Assembly (NCBI GenBank): GCA_046541515.1
Contig: JBKHDD010000078.1
Coordinates: forward strand, 1-21,325
Direction: 5' to 3'
DNA: 21,325 nt
Source of the DNA: CAYFVR01 sp046541515
Lineage (GTDB): Bacteria; Desulfobacterota; Desulfobacteria; Desulfobacterales; Desulfococcaceae
Of this stretch, positions 14,613 through 20,837 are shown in pieces; within the stretch, counting starts at the first letter, position 1; each line of letters starts with the position of its first letter. Under the pieces are notes generated by a model, which ran no database searches, was not told where the DNA came from, and saw only the letters and a program-made list of their open reading frames with translations. The position numbers were made by a program, and so were the translations under genes.

Positions 14613-14676
14613 GCCGATGACCGAACCATCCTGAACCTGCGATCCCGAGGACGGGAACTCGCTCGGAGGATTCACC

Positions 14677-15078
14677 ATGATTTTCGTGGCCCATTTTCTT
14701 CATGTCAGCCACCAGCAGGAATCGTCGGATTCCGATCGGCGCCACGGCGCTTTCCATATGATGATCGACGCCGAAGACCAAGAAGCCGCCCGGGCCCGGT
14801 TCCGGGAGCGGTTGGAGCAAATCGGCCGCGGCAGCGGACTGTTCGAAGGCGCCTGCCGGATTTATCTGACCCGGATGCTGCAATTCGAACAGCCGCCGAA
14901 AAACCACGCGGTCATGTTCAGCTTCCAGTCCATGGCCGGCGACCCGGTCATGCCCTACATCGGCTGCTCCAGCCCGTCCGGCGAAACGGACGGCTGCGAA
15001 ATCATCCACTGGGAGGACAACGTCCCGGTGATGGACGAACAACCCGCCAGCCCGTTCTTTTCCTTTTCCGCCCAGTGA
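14677..15078 (+). CDS. Small protein of unknown function
   Basis: 133 residues from an ATG with GGAGG about 7 bases upstream. No signal peptide or membrane segment is visible. The N-terminus MIFVAHFLHVSHQQ is followed by an amphipathic helix EAARARFRERLEQIGRGSG (36-54) and a beta-rich second half with ACRIYLTRMLQFE and HAVMFSFQSM. It ends in an acidic, proline-rich tail. There are three cysteines (60, 97, 107) without a metal-site spacing. I do not recognise the family. The gene is flanked by its own candidate promoter and a terminator, so it is probably a single-gene transcript. GC-rich codons match the neighbours, so it looks native. Confidence 0.65.
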   Translation: MIFVAHFLHVSHQQESSDSDRRHGAFHMMIDAEDQEAARARFRERLEQIGRGSGLFEGACRIYLTRMLQFEQPPKNHAVMFSFQSMAGDPVMPYIGCSSPSGETDGCEIIHWEDNVPVMDEQPASPFFSFSAQ

Positions 15079-15126
15079 CGGAGACGTCCCTTTTGCACAA
15101 GTAGACATTCCCTACCCCCGGTTACC

Positions 15127-15159
15127 GGCCCATCCCCATTGAGGGAATGGGCCTTTTTT
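15127..15159 (+). terminator. Intrinsic terminator after the 133-residue protein gene
   Basis: GGCCCAT (15,127-15,133) pairs with ATGGGCC (15,147-15,153); the stem continues as CCC/GGG after one mismatch, and TTTTTT follows directly. It separates this gene from the NlpC/P60 gene downstream. Confidence 0.85.
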
Positions 15160-15234
15160 GGGATTTTATTCCTAAAATTATATCGGTTTTCAGGCGCCGA
15201 CTTCGGCAACCGATTGACCAGAAAGGGGGAAGGC

Positions 15235-16047
15235 ATGTCATTGTCCATCGTTCGTCACGGGAAATCGGAACGTTCCGGAAAATCCGGATCGTGGCTTCTG
15301 CCGCTCTGCGGTTTTTTCCTTCTCGTTCCGACCGGATGCATTTTTCGCCACCATCACCTTCCGCGCGTCGCCCCGGAGGCGGTCCAACGCCGCGCCGCGG
15401 CCTCCGAAGACGCCGCCGTCCAAGCGGCGAATCGGCCGGAGCGACCGCCGATCCTTGAACCGGAAGCGCCGCTTCCCGTGTCCATTCCGGCGCCCGCCCC
15501 GGAATCCCCGCCGCGGCCGGAACCGCCCAAAAAACCGGAGCCCGAATGGCCGCGCCTTGAACCGTTGCGCGCCAGTCTGGCCGGCCGATTCGGCATTTCG
15601 CTGGACGGCGACGAGAACTACGAGCTGCTTCGGGCCGTGGCCGACTGGATGGGCGCGCCCTACGAATGGGGCGGGTGCTCCGTCGGGGGGATCGACTGCT
15701 CCTGCCTGGTGAAAACGATTTACGCGGAAGTGTTCGGCCTGGACATCAACCGAACCGTTCGAACCATGCTCGAAGAGCGGTTGGAAAACGTGGACGTCTC
15801 CGGACTTCGCGAAGGAGATCTGCTCTTTTTCGACATGAAGGACGAGGGATTCGTCTCCCACGTGGGCATTTATCTCAAGAGCGGGGCCTTCGTCCACGCC
15901 AGCAGCTCCAACGGCGTCATGATCAACCGGTTGACCCAGCCGTTTTATCGTGCCCGCCTGGTCAAGGCCGCCCGATTGGACGAACCGCCCGGCGGGATGG
16001 AGCTGGCCCGGGTTTCCCTGGGAAATTTGGTGGTTGTCCAACAATAG
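15235..16047 (+). CDS. NlpC/P60-family cell-wall hydrolase, probable lipoprotein (paralogue 1)
   Basis: 270 residues from the ATG at 15,235, with an AAGGGGGAAGG site close upstream. An earlier in-frame start would lie within the preceding terminator. A basic leader and hydrophobic stretch end in LVPTGC, so Cys35 may be lipidated; the proline at -3 is atypical. A Pro/Glu-rich linker (70-108) leads to the NlpC/P60 domain (about 112-245): the catalytic cysteine is C155 in GGIDCSCLVKTIY, the histidine H209 in SHVGIYL, and the third polar residue probably H221 in FVHASSS. Such enzymes cut the peptide part of peptidoglycan in the periplasm. Unusually the usual DCSG reads DCSC, and another cysteine (C148) sits in YEWGGC. 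A close relative follows at 16,411. Targets may be stem or cross-link peptides. Confidence 0.9.
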   Translation: MSLSIVRHGKSERSGKSGSWLLPLCGFFLLVPTGCIFRHHHLPRVAPEAVQRRAAASEDAAVQAANRPERPPILEPEAPLPVSIPAPAPESPPRPEPPKKPEPEWPRLEPLRASLAGRFGISLDGDENYELLRAVADWMGAPYEWGGCSVGGIDCSCLVKTIYAEVFGLDINRTVRTMLEERLENVDVSGLREGDLLFFDMKDEGFVSHVGIYLKSGAFVHASSSNGVMINRLTQPFYRARLVKAARLDEPPGGMELARVSLGNLVVVQQ

Positions 16048-16065
16048 CGGCTCTCCGAAAGACGT

Positions 16066-16172
16066 GAAAAGATCGCCGCGGTCACGACGGACGGATCGCG
16101 AACCGGCGGCCAGAACGTCAACAAGGTGGCCACCGCCGGGAAAAGATCGCCGCGGTCACGACGGACGGATCG
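16066..16172 (+). repeat. Two copies of a 33-bp direct repeat between the NlpC/P60 genes
   Basis: An identical 33-base unit, starting GAAAAGATCGCCGCGGTCAC, occurs at 16,066-16,098 and 16,140-16,172, with a 74-base start-to-start distance. A shortened echo (GGAAAAGATCGACCGG) lies at about 16,247. It sits in the 363-base spacer between the two paralogues, where I see no gene. It could be a remnant of the tandem duplication or a protein-binding array. Confidence 0.85.
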
Positions 16173-16210
16173 GGAAAGGTGAAGCGTGAAAAAAAGACCG
16201 GTTCGAGGCG

Positions 16211-16237
16211 ACCGTCTGGCGGACGGTACGACTTTTT
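16211..16237 (+). terminator. Weak terminator-like hairpin after NlpC/P60 paralogue 1
   Basis: ACCGTC (16,211-16,216) and GACGGT (16,222-16,227) form a 6-base stem with a 5-base loop. TTTTT begins 5 bases later, so termination would be inefficient. Confidence 0.35.
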
Positions 16238-16239
16238 CA

Positions 16240-16284
16240 TTGACTTGGAAAAGATCGACCGGTAAAAAACGTGAAAAAATTCAC
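16240..16284 (+). promoter_or_regulatory. Promoter of NlpC/P60 paralogue 2 with a dyad at the start point
   Basis: TTGACT (16,240-16,245, 5 of 6) and TAAAAA (16,263-16,268, 4 of 6) are 17 bases apart. Right behind, GTGAA-AAAA-TTCAC (16,271-16,284) is a perfect dyad covering the expected start site, as in operator-controlled promoters. The leader to the ATG at 16,411 would be about 136 bases. Confidence 0.5.
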
Positions 16285-16410
16285 ATTCCAGCCAGCATGA
16301 AGTCGCCGGGCAATTTGCCAAACCCGCCGCGAGGCGGGGACGGACAGCCGGGGATTGCCGAAAACGAAACGGGCAATCCGGTTTTGTTCAACGCAAACAC
16401 GAAACGGAAC

Positions 16411-17184
16411 ATGAAACTTCAGCCTTCCATCCGTCGCGGCCTTTCCGGATTTTTCGTTCTTTTTTCGCTCTTTCTCCTGACCGCCTGCGGCGCCTTGCAC
16501 AAGGCGTCCTCGCCAACCGTCCCCGCCGCGGCGCCCGTCGCCCCCGCCGACGGCGCGCCAACCGCCGTTGCGGCGCCGGCCGAATCCGCCCCCAAAGCCC
16601 TCCCAGCCGACGCCTCTCCCTCCGCCCGCCGCCCCATATCCGCCCCCAAAGCCTTCCCCGCCGAATCCGCGGCCGACCCGGATCGAAGAAGCGACGAAGA
16701 GGGGCTCACGGCCATGGACCTGATGATGCTCGCCGAAATCGCCGAAAAGCTGGACCTCGACCTGGACGGCACCGAAAATCTGCAACTGCTGGCCGCCATC
16801 GAGTCCTGGATGGGAACGCCCTATCGGTACGGCGGATGCACCCGCTTCGGCGTGGATTGTTCCTGCCTCGTCAAAAATCTGTACGAGGAAGTGTTCAACC
16901 TGGATCTCGCCCGAACATCCCGCGACATGTTCGACACCCTCGAACATGTGGATCCGGAAGAAATACGAGAAGGCGACATCCTGGTGTTTCGGGGCCGACG
17001 GGGAAGCCGAATCGGACATGTGGGCCTCTACCTCAAAGACGGCAAATTCGTCCACGCCAGCCGAAGACACGGCGTCACCATCGGCGAAATGAAAAACGGC
17101 TATTTCCGCAAACGCTTCGTGGCGGCGCGCCGGGCCATCCCCTCCAAGGCCATGGATCTGCTTCGGATGCTCAGTCGCCGGTAG
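16411..17184 (+). CDS. NlpC/P60-family lipoprotein (paralogue 2)
   Basis: 257 residues. The ATG at 16,411 is chosen because the protein then begins with a clean lipoprotein signal, MKLQPSIRRG to LFLLTAC, with Cys26 as lipid site. The longer open frame upstream would start before the promoter. An Ala/Pro-rich linker (30-98), with near-repeats of the type SAPKA/PAES, spans to the catalytic domain (about 100-240). The catalytic cysteine is C150 in RFGVDCSCLVKNLYEE, the histidine H203 in GHVGLYL, and H215 in FVHASRRHGV completes the triad. The three-cysteine pattern C143, C150, C152 is the same as in paralogue 1, so the two are true paralogues and the odd cysteines are conserved. Predicted outer-membrane-anchored peptidoglycan peptidase. 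Only a weak ribosome-binding site is seen. Confidence 0.9.
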   Translation: MKLQPSIRRGLSGFFVLFSLFLLTACGALHKASSPTVPAAAPVAPADGAPTAVAAPAESAPKALPADASPSARRPISAPKAFPAESAADPDRRSDEEGLTAMDLMMLAEIAEKLDLDLDGTENLQLLAAIESWMGTPYRYGGCTRFGVDCSCLVKNLYEEVFNLDLARTSRDMFDTLEHVDPEEIREGDILVFRGRRGSRIGHVGLYLKDGKFVHASRRHGVTIGEMKNGYFRKRFVAARRAIPSKAMDLLRMLSRR

Positions 17185-17303
17185 ACGCCGGGCAGAGCCC
17201 GGACGAACCGAACCGTCGAGAACGTTTCCGCCCCCCCCGCCATTTTTTTCCGATTTCCGCCCCGCCCCGGCGAAAGACCGCAATTCCGCCGATCCATCGG
17301 CGA

Positions 17304-17395
17304 CGACCGCCGCGCCGCGCGGGGGACGCCCCTCCTCCTTTTGCAAAGGGGGCCGGGGGGATTTTGCGACCGCCGCGCCGCGCGGGGGACGCCCC
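17304..17395. repeat. REP-like element flanked by 29-bp direct repeats
   Basis: An identical 29-base GC-rich unit, starting CGACCGCCGCGCCGCGCGGG, is found at 17,304-17,332 and 17,367-17,395, 63 bases apart. Between them lies a palindromic C-rich/G-rich stretch with TTTTGCAAAGGGGG at its centre, of the kind repeated through many Desulfobacterota genomes. It occupies the 295-base spacer before the hydrolase gene, in which I see no gene. A mobile REP-type or hairpin element is the simplest reading. Confidence 0.7.
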
Positions 17396-17410
17396 GCCAT
17401 TTCCCGCGTC

Positions 17411-17439
17411 TTGATCCCCGCTGCGAAAACTGCTATTAT
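17411..17439 (+). promoter_or_regulatory. Sigma70-type promoter of the hydrolase-helicase pair
   Basis: TTGATC (17,411-17,416, 4 of 6) and TATTAT (17,434-17,439, 5 of 6) are 17 bases apart, with TGC before the -10 as an extended element. The start near 17,446 gives a leader of about 34 bases before the ATG at 17,480. Confidence 0.75.
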
Positions 17440-17479
17440 GCAAGGTCAATCAATTTCCACCTCCCGGAAAGGCTTCGCA

Positions 17480-18271
17480 ATGGCCCACGACTGGCTCAAT
17501 GGACCGGAAGTCTCGGCCGTTCTCTTTCACCCCCGGCCGGAATGGTCCTTTTCCGACGCGCCCGACGCCGCCGAGCCGGTCGCCATCCCCCTTTCGGACG
17601 GGATCGAAGCGGGCGGCTGGTTCCATCCGGCGAACCGAGATTCCCCCACGATATTGTTTTTTCATGGGAACGGAGAAATCGCCGCCGATTACCATGACCT
17701 CGCGCCGGCCTACGCCCAGCGGGAAATTCAGTTTTTCCCGGTGGATTATCGGGGATACGGCCGATCCGGCGGGCGGCCCACGGTTTCCGCCGTCCTCGAA
17801 GACGCCCATGAAATCCTGGATTTCCTGCTGAAACGCCGGGAGGAAAACGGCGAAACCGGTCCCCTGGCGGTGATGGGCCGGTCTCTGGGAAGCGCCCCGG
17901 CCATCGAGCTGGCCGCGAAACGCGCCGGGGAAATCGACGGGCTCATCGTGGAAAGCGGTTTTTCCCGAACGGGTCCTTTGCTGGAAATTCTGGGCCTGCC
18001 GGCGGCCTCCATGGGGTTCGACGAAACCCGGGACGGCGTGGGCAACCGGGAAAAAATCGCCGAATACCCCGGGCCGTTGCTGGTGATCCACGCCGAAGAC
18101 GACCAGCTGATCCCGTTTCAAAACGGCCGGGAATTGTTCGAGGCGTCCCCCGGCCGGAACAAACGGCTGATCCCCATCCCCGGCGCCGACCACAATACGC
18201 TGATGGTCATCGGCTTTTCCGAATACATGGACGCCGTTGAAACTTTCCTCCGGAACTTCAAACGAGAGTGA
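17480..18271 (+). CDS. Alpha/beta hydrolase (ABHD13/17, Bem46-like)
   Basis: 263 residues from the ATG at 17,480, with GGAAAGG upstream; earlier in-frame starts lie inside the promoter. The oxyanion motif is FFHGNGEIAADY (60-71), the nucleophile elbow GRSLGSAPA gives Ser135, the acid is Asp207 or Asp208 in IHAEDDQLIPF, and the base is His238 in GADHNTL. No signal peptide is visible, so it is probably cytoplasmic. The family includes esterases, thioesterases and deacylases, so the substrate cannot be given. The DEAD-box helicase gene begins 10 bases after the stop and probably shares the transcript. Whether the products share a task is unknown; this may only be shared expression. Confidence 0.88.
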   Translation: MAHDWLNGPEVSAVLFHPRPEWSFSDAPDAAEPVAIPLSDGIEAGGWFHPANRDSPTILFFHGNGEIAADYHDLAPAYAQREIQFFPVDYRGYGRSGGRPTVSAVLEDAHEILDFLLKRREENGETGPLAVMGRSLGSAPAIELAAKRAGEIDGLIVESGFSRTGPLLEILGLPAASMGFDETRDGVGNREKIAEYPGPLLVIHAEDDQLIPFQNGRELFEASPGRNKRLIPIPGADHNTLMVIGFSEYMDAVETFLRNFKRE

Positions 18272-18281
18272 CTGAACCTGC

Positions 18282-19874
18282 ATGCCAAAATCTTTTTTGA
18301 CCAAAGTCCGCGAAACCTTTCGCAACCTGTCCAAACCCGCCCCGCCCGCCGAAGGCCCGCCCCAGCCGCGCCCGGAACCCAAACCGGAACCCAAGAAGGC
18401 CCCCGTCAAACGGGCGTCTCCCCCGGAAGAGAAAATATCCGGGGGAGACGCCGCCAAGCCCGGGAAGCGGCGGCGCCGGCGCGGCAAAAAGGGCGGCCCG
18501 AAATCAGACGACGCCGCGACGCGACGGCCTCCCCCGGCCGCCCGGGGAGCCGGCGCCCACGAAGGATGGGACCCGAGCCAATATTCCGTCGAACCGGCCG
18601 AGGGCAAAACCCGGTTTCAGGATTTGGACCTGCCCGGAGAGATTTTGCACGCGGTGGCCGACCTGGGGTTTCAGTATTGCTCCCCCATCCAGTCCGAAAT
18701 TCTGCCCGCGACCCTGGCGGGCAAGGACGCCTCCGGCCAGGCCCAGACCGGCACCGGAAAAACCGCCGCCTTCTTGATCACGGTTCTCGCCCGCATGTTG
18801 CGGAATCCCCTTCCGAAGGATCGCCCCTCGGGAACGCCCCGCGTCCTGGTGCTGGCTCCCACCCGGGAGCTGGCGGTCCAGATCGCCGAGGAGGCGGAGC
18901 TGCTGGCCAAATACTGCGATTTTCGGATCGTGACCGTCTTCGGCGGGATGGACTACAACAAGCAGCGAAAGCAGCTGGAGGCCGGCGGGGTGGACATCGT
19001 GGTGGCCACGCCCGGACGGCTGATCGATTTCGCCGAGCAGGGCGAGGTGCGGCTCGGGGAGATCGAGACGCTGATCATCGACGAGGCGGATCGGATGCTG
19101 GACATGGGTTTTATTCCCCAGGTTCGACGGATCGTGCGGAAAACGCCCTTCAAGGACAAGCGGCAGACGCTGTTTTTCAGCGCCACCATGACCGGGGACG
19201 TGGAGCGGCTGGCGGAACAATGGACCCGGGAACCGGTGGTGGTGGAAATCGAGCCGGAAAAGATCGAGGCCGAGGCGGTGGACCAGATCGTCTACCTGAC
19301 CACCACCCGGGAAAAATTTTCGGTGCTTTGCCACCTCGTCACCGAAAAAGACCTGAAACGGGTGCTGATTTTCTGCAACCGCAAGGACGAAACCCAGCGA
19401 ATCGCCGATCGGCTGTCCCGCTTCGGGGTCAGTTGTTCGGTGATCTCCGGCGACATTCCCCAAAAGAAGCGAATGCGGGTGCTGGAAGATTTCCGGGCGG
19501 GAAAGGTCCGCGTGCTGGTGGGGACGGACGTGGCGGCCCGGGGGCTTCACATCGAGGCCATCAGCCACGTGATCAACTACTCCCTGCCCCAGGACCCGGA
19601 AAGCTACGTCCATCGCATCGGACGCACCGGCCGGGCCGGGGCGACGGGAACGTCCATCAGCTTCGCCTGCGAGGAGGATTCCTTCTACATCCCGGCCATC
19701 GAAGAATTTTTGGGCCACCCGCTGGAATGCACCCGGCCGCCGGAGGAATGGCTGAAGCTGCCGACGCCGCCCCCAAAGGCGAAAACCGAAGACGGCAAAC
19801 CGTCGGGGAAAAAGGCCGCGGACGGCCGCCCGCCCCAAAAACGCCGGCGAAGGCGGCCGCCCCGCAAAAGCTGA
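18282..19874 (+). CDS. DEAD-box ATP-dependent RNA helicase
   Basis: 530 residues. A Pro/Lys-rich basic N-terminal tail (20-95, with RRRRR at 63-67) precedes the RecA-like core. It has the Q motif region (F112 and Q137), motif I AQTGTGKT (154-161), Ia PTRELA (193-198), Ib TPGR (243-246), II DEAD (267-270), III SAT (300-302), IV VLIFCN (361-366), V GTDVAARG (414-421) and VI HRIGRTGRAG (444-453). The C-terminus is again basic (KKAADGRPPQKRRRRR). This is the RhlB/RhlE-type plan, and the tails probably bind RNA. Roles in rRNA assembly or mRNA decay are typical of the family, but which applies is not clear from the context. The ATG lies 10 bases after the hydrolase stop with no clear ribosome-binding site, so coupling is likely. 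Confidence 0.95.
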   Translation: MPKSFLTKVRETFRNLSKPAPPAEGPPQPRPEPKPEPKKAPVKRASPPEEKISGGDAAKPGKRRRRRGKKGGPKSDDAATRRPPPAARGAGAHEGWDPSQYSVEPAEGKTRFQDLDLPGEILHAVADLGFQYCSPIQSEILPATLAGKDASGQAQTGTGKTAAFLITVLARMLRNPLPKDRPSGTPRVLVLAPTRELAVQIAEEAELLAKYCDFRIVTVFGGMDYNKQRKQLEAGGVDIVVATPGRLIDFAEQGEVRLGEIETLIIDEADRMLDMGFIPQVRRIVRKTPFKDKRQTLFFSATMTGDVERLAEQWTREPVVVEIEPEKIEAEAVDQIVYLTTTREKFSVLCHLVTEKDLKRVLIFCNRKDETQRIADRLSRFGVSCSVISGDIPQKKRMRVLEDFRAGKVRVLVGTDVAARGLHIEAISHVINYSLPQDPESYVHRIGRTGRAGATGTSISFACEEDSFYIPAIEEFLGHPLECTRPPEEWLKLPTPPPKAKTEDGKPSGKKAADGRPPQKRRRRRPPRKS

Positions 19875-19923
19875 CGCGCCTCTTTCTCCGGGCCGGCTTT
19901 TCGCCGAGGCCCGATTCCGCCAT

Positions 19924-19955
19924 GGAAGCCGTCCAGCCGACGCCGGACGGCTTCC
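19924..19955 (+). terminator. Probable terminator hairpin after the helicase gene
   Basis: GGAAGCCGTCC (19,924-19,934) and GGACGGCTTCC (19,945-19,955) pair perfectly over 11 bases around a 10-base loop. The pyrimidine-rich tract that follows, ending in TTTTCTTTTT about 30 bases on, is not an immediate T-run, so this could be a structured 3' end rather than a classical intrinsic terminator. The rest of the 19,875-20,158 spacer shows nothing I can name. Confidence 0.6.
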
Positions 19956-20158
19956 GGCGCCGGCTTTCCTTTCCCGTCCCTTTTCTTTTTCCCCGCCCCC
20001 GCTTCAATTCCGCGGCAAACCCGACGCCAACTCCCTCGGACGACAGGGGGCGCGCGCAATGCCCGCCCCCCACGTCCGGATCTCCGCGTCTCGAAAGCGA
20101 AACCCGTGGCGTCTCCGGGCATGTTGCTCAAAATTTGGGGAAAGGTCGGATGGTCGAA

Positions 20159-20551
20159 TCAGGTTTCCAGGAAAACAACGAGGGGGATGACGTGGAGGGC
20201 GGCGGATTTTTCCCTGGTCTGGCCCAGCCGCCAGCCGGACACCCGGGCCTGCCCGTTGATTCGGTCCTGGATTTGATTGACAACGCCCTGGACGTTCAAG
20301 ATGGGATGGCGGGAAAAGACGTGGGGAAGGCCGTAGGTGAGGTTGCAGACCAGACATTTGCCCGGACGCCGCTCCAGCCGGAATTCGAACCGAAGCTCGT
20401 TGTCCTCCTCGGCGGCGTAGGCGAGGCGAATGTCGTAGGCGCCCTCGTCCACGTCTCCGTACAGGGCCTCGAAAAACGAATCCGCCCGCTCGGCGGGAAA
20501 GAGGCCGTCCATCACATCGGCGGCAAAAATTTCGTGAAATCGACCCGGCAT
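20159..20551 (-). CDS. Conserved-looking small protein with a CxxC motif, unknown function
   Basis: 130 residues from an ATG preceded by GGAAGGGAA. The N-terminal half is acidic: MPGRFHEIFAADVMDGLFPA and EALYGDVDEGAYDIRLAYAAEEDNE. The second half holds RPGKCLVCNLTYGLPHVFSRH (62-82), with C66 and C69 as a CxxC, then RHPILNVQGVVNQI (81-94) and the C-terminus HVIPLVVFLET. No signal peptide or membrane segment. The shape suggests a small alpha/beta fold with a possible metal or disulfide site, but two cysteines alone do not make a zinc site, so a dimer or a histidine ligand would be needed. It is transcribed alone on the minus strand, divergent from the repeat-protein gene, with its own candidate promoter. 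I do not know its role. Confidence 0.7.
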   Translation of the reverse strand: MPGRFHEIFAADVMDGLFPAERADSFFEALYGDVDEGAYDIRLAYAAEEDNELRFEFRLERRPGKCLVCNLTYGLPHVFSRHPILNVQGVVNQIQDRINGQARVSGWRLGQTREKSAALHVIPLVVFLET

Positions 20552-20588
20552 TGGGCATTCCCTTCCGGCGCAAGGATTGGAAGACTTT

Positions 20589-20635
20589 TGGAAATTTCCA
20601 GGACGTCCTTATCACCGCCCGCGGCGGGGCGTCAA
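20589..20635 (-). promoter_or_regulatory. Promoter of the CxxC protein with a palindrome at the start point
   Basis: On the minus strand TTGACG (20,635-20,630, 5 of 6) and GATAAG (20,613-20,608, 4 of 6) are 16 bases apart. The 12-bp perfect palindrome TGGAAATTTCCA (20,589-20,600) lies at the expected start site, where a repressor could bind. The leader to the ATG is about 50 bases. Confidence 0.5.
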
Positions 20636-20749
20636 GGGATTGCCTTCTTTCCGACTTCGCCTGACGGAAATTGGGGATCGCGGTATTCCCGTGTACGCGA
20701 GGGAACGGTTTCCGCATGACGTGCGGCCCGCGTCCGGAAGTTGTGATCC

Positions 20750-20785
20750 TTTGCCTTTCGCAAACGGTCGCCAATGGGGTATAAT
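20750..20785 (+). promoter_or_regulatory. Promoter of the secreted repeat-protein gene
   Basis: A consensus -10 TATAAT (20,780-20,785) lies 17 bases after TTCGCA (20,757-20,762, 4 of 6). A small dyad, TTTGC-ctttc-GCAAA (20,750-20,764), covers the -35. The start near 20,792 leaves a leader of about 46 bases before the ATG at 20,838. Confidence 0.65.
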
Positions 20786-20837
20786 GCCGGCGTTTTGTTT
20801 CTTCCATCCAACACCATCCATCCGGAGGGCAATCACC

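Noticed and set aside
16066..16172. A CRISPR-like array
   Set aside because: Only two full copies are present, the spacing is not that of an array, the third trace is degenerate, and no cas gene is in the window.
16186..16410. N-terminal extension of NlpC/P60 paralogue 2
   Set aside because: It would begin upstream of the best promoter and bury the lipoprotein signal that starts cleanly at 16,411.
17304..17395. An insertion sequence
   Set aside because: No transposase frame lies between the repeats and the unit is under 100 bases.
18566..20719. A very long plus-strand open frame (717 codons) across the helicase and beyond
   Set aside because: It is a frame shifted from the helicase gene, rich in Gly, Arg and Pro as expected from GC-rich shadow frames, and it runs through the terminator and over the gene on the other strand.
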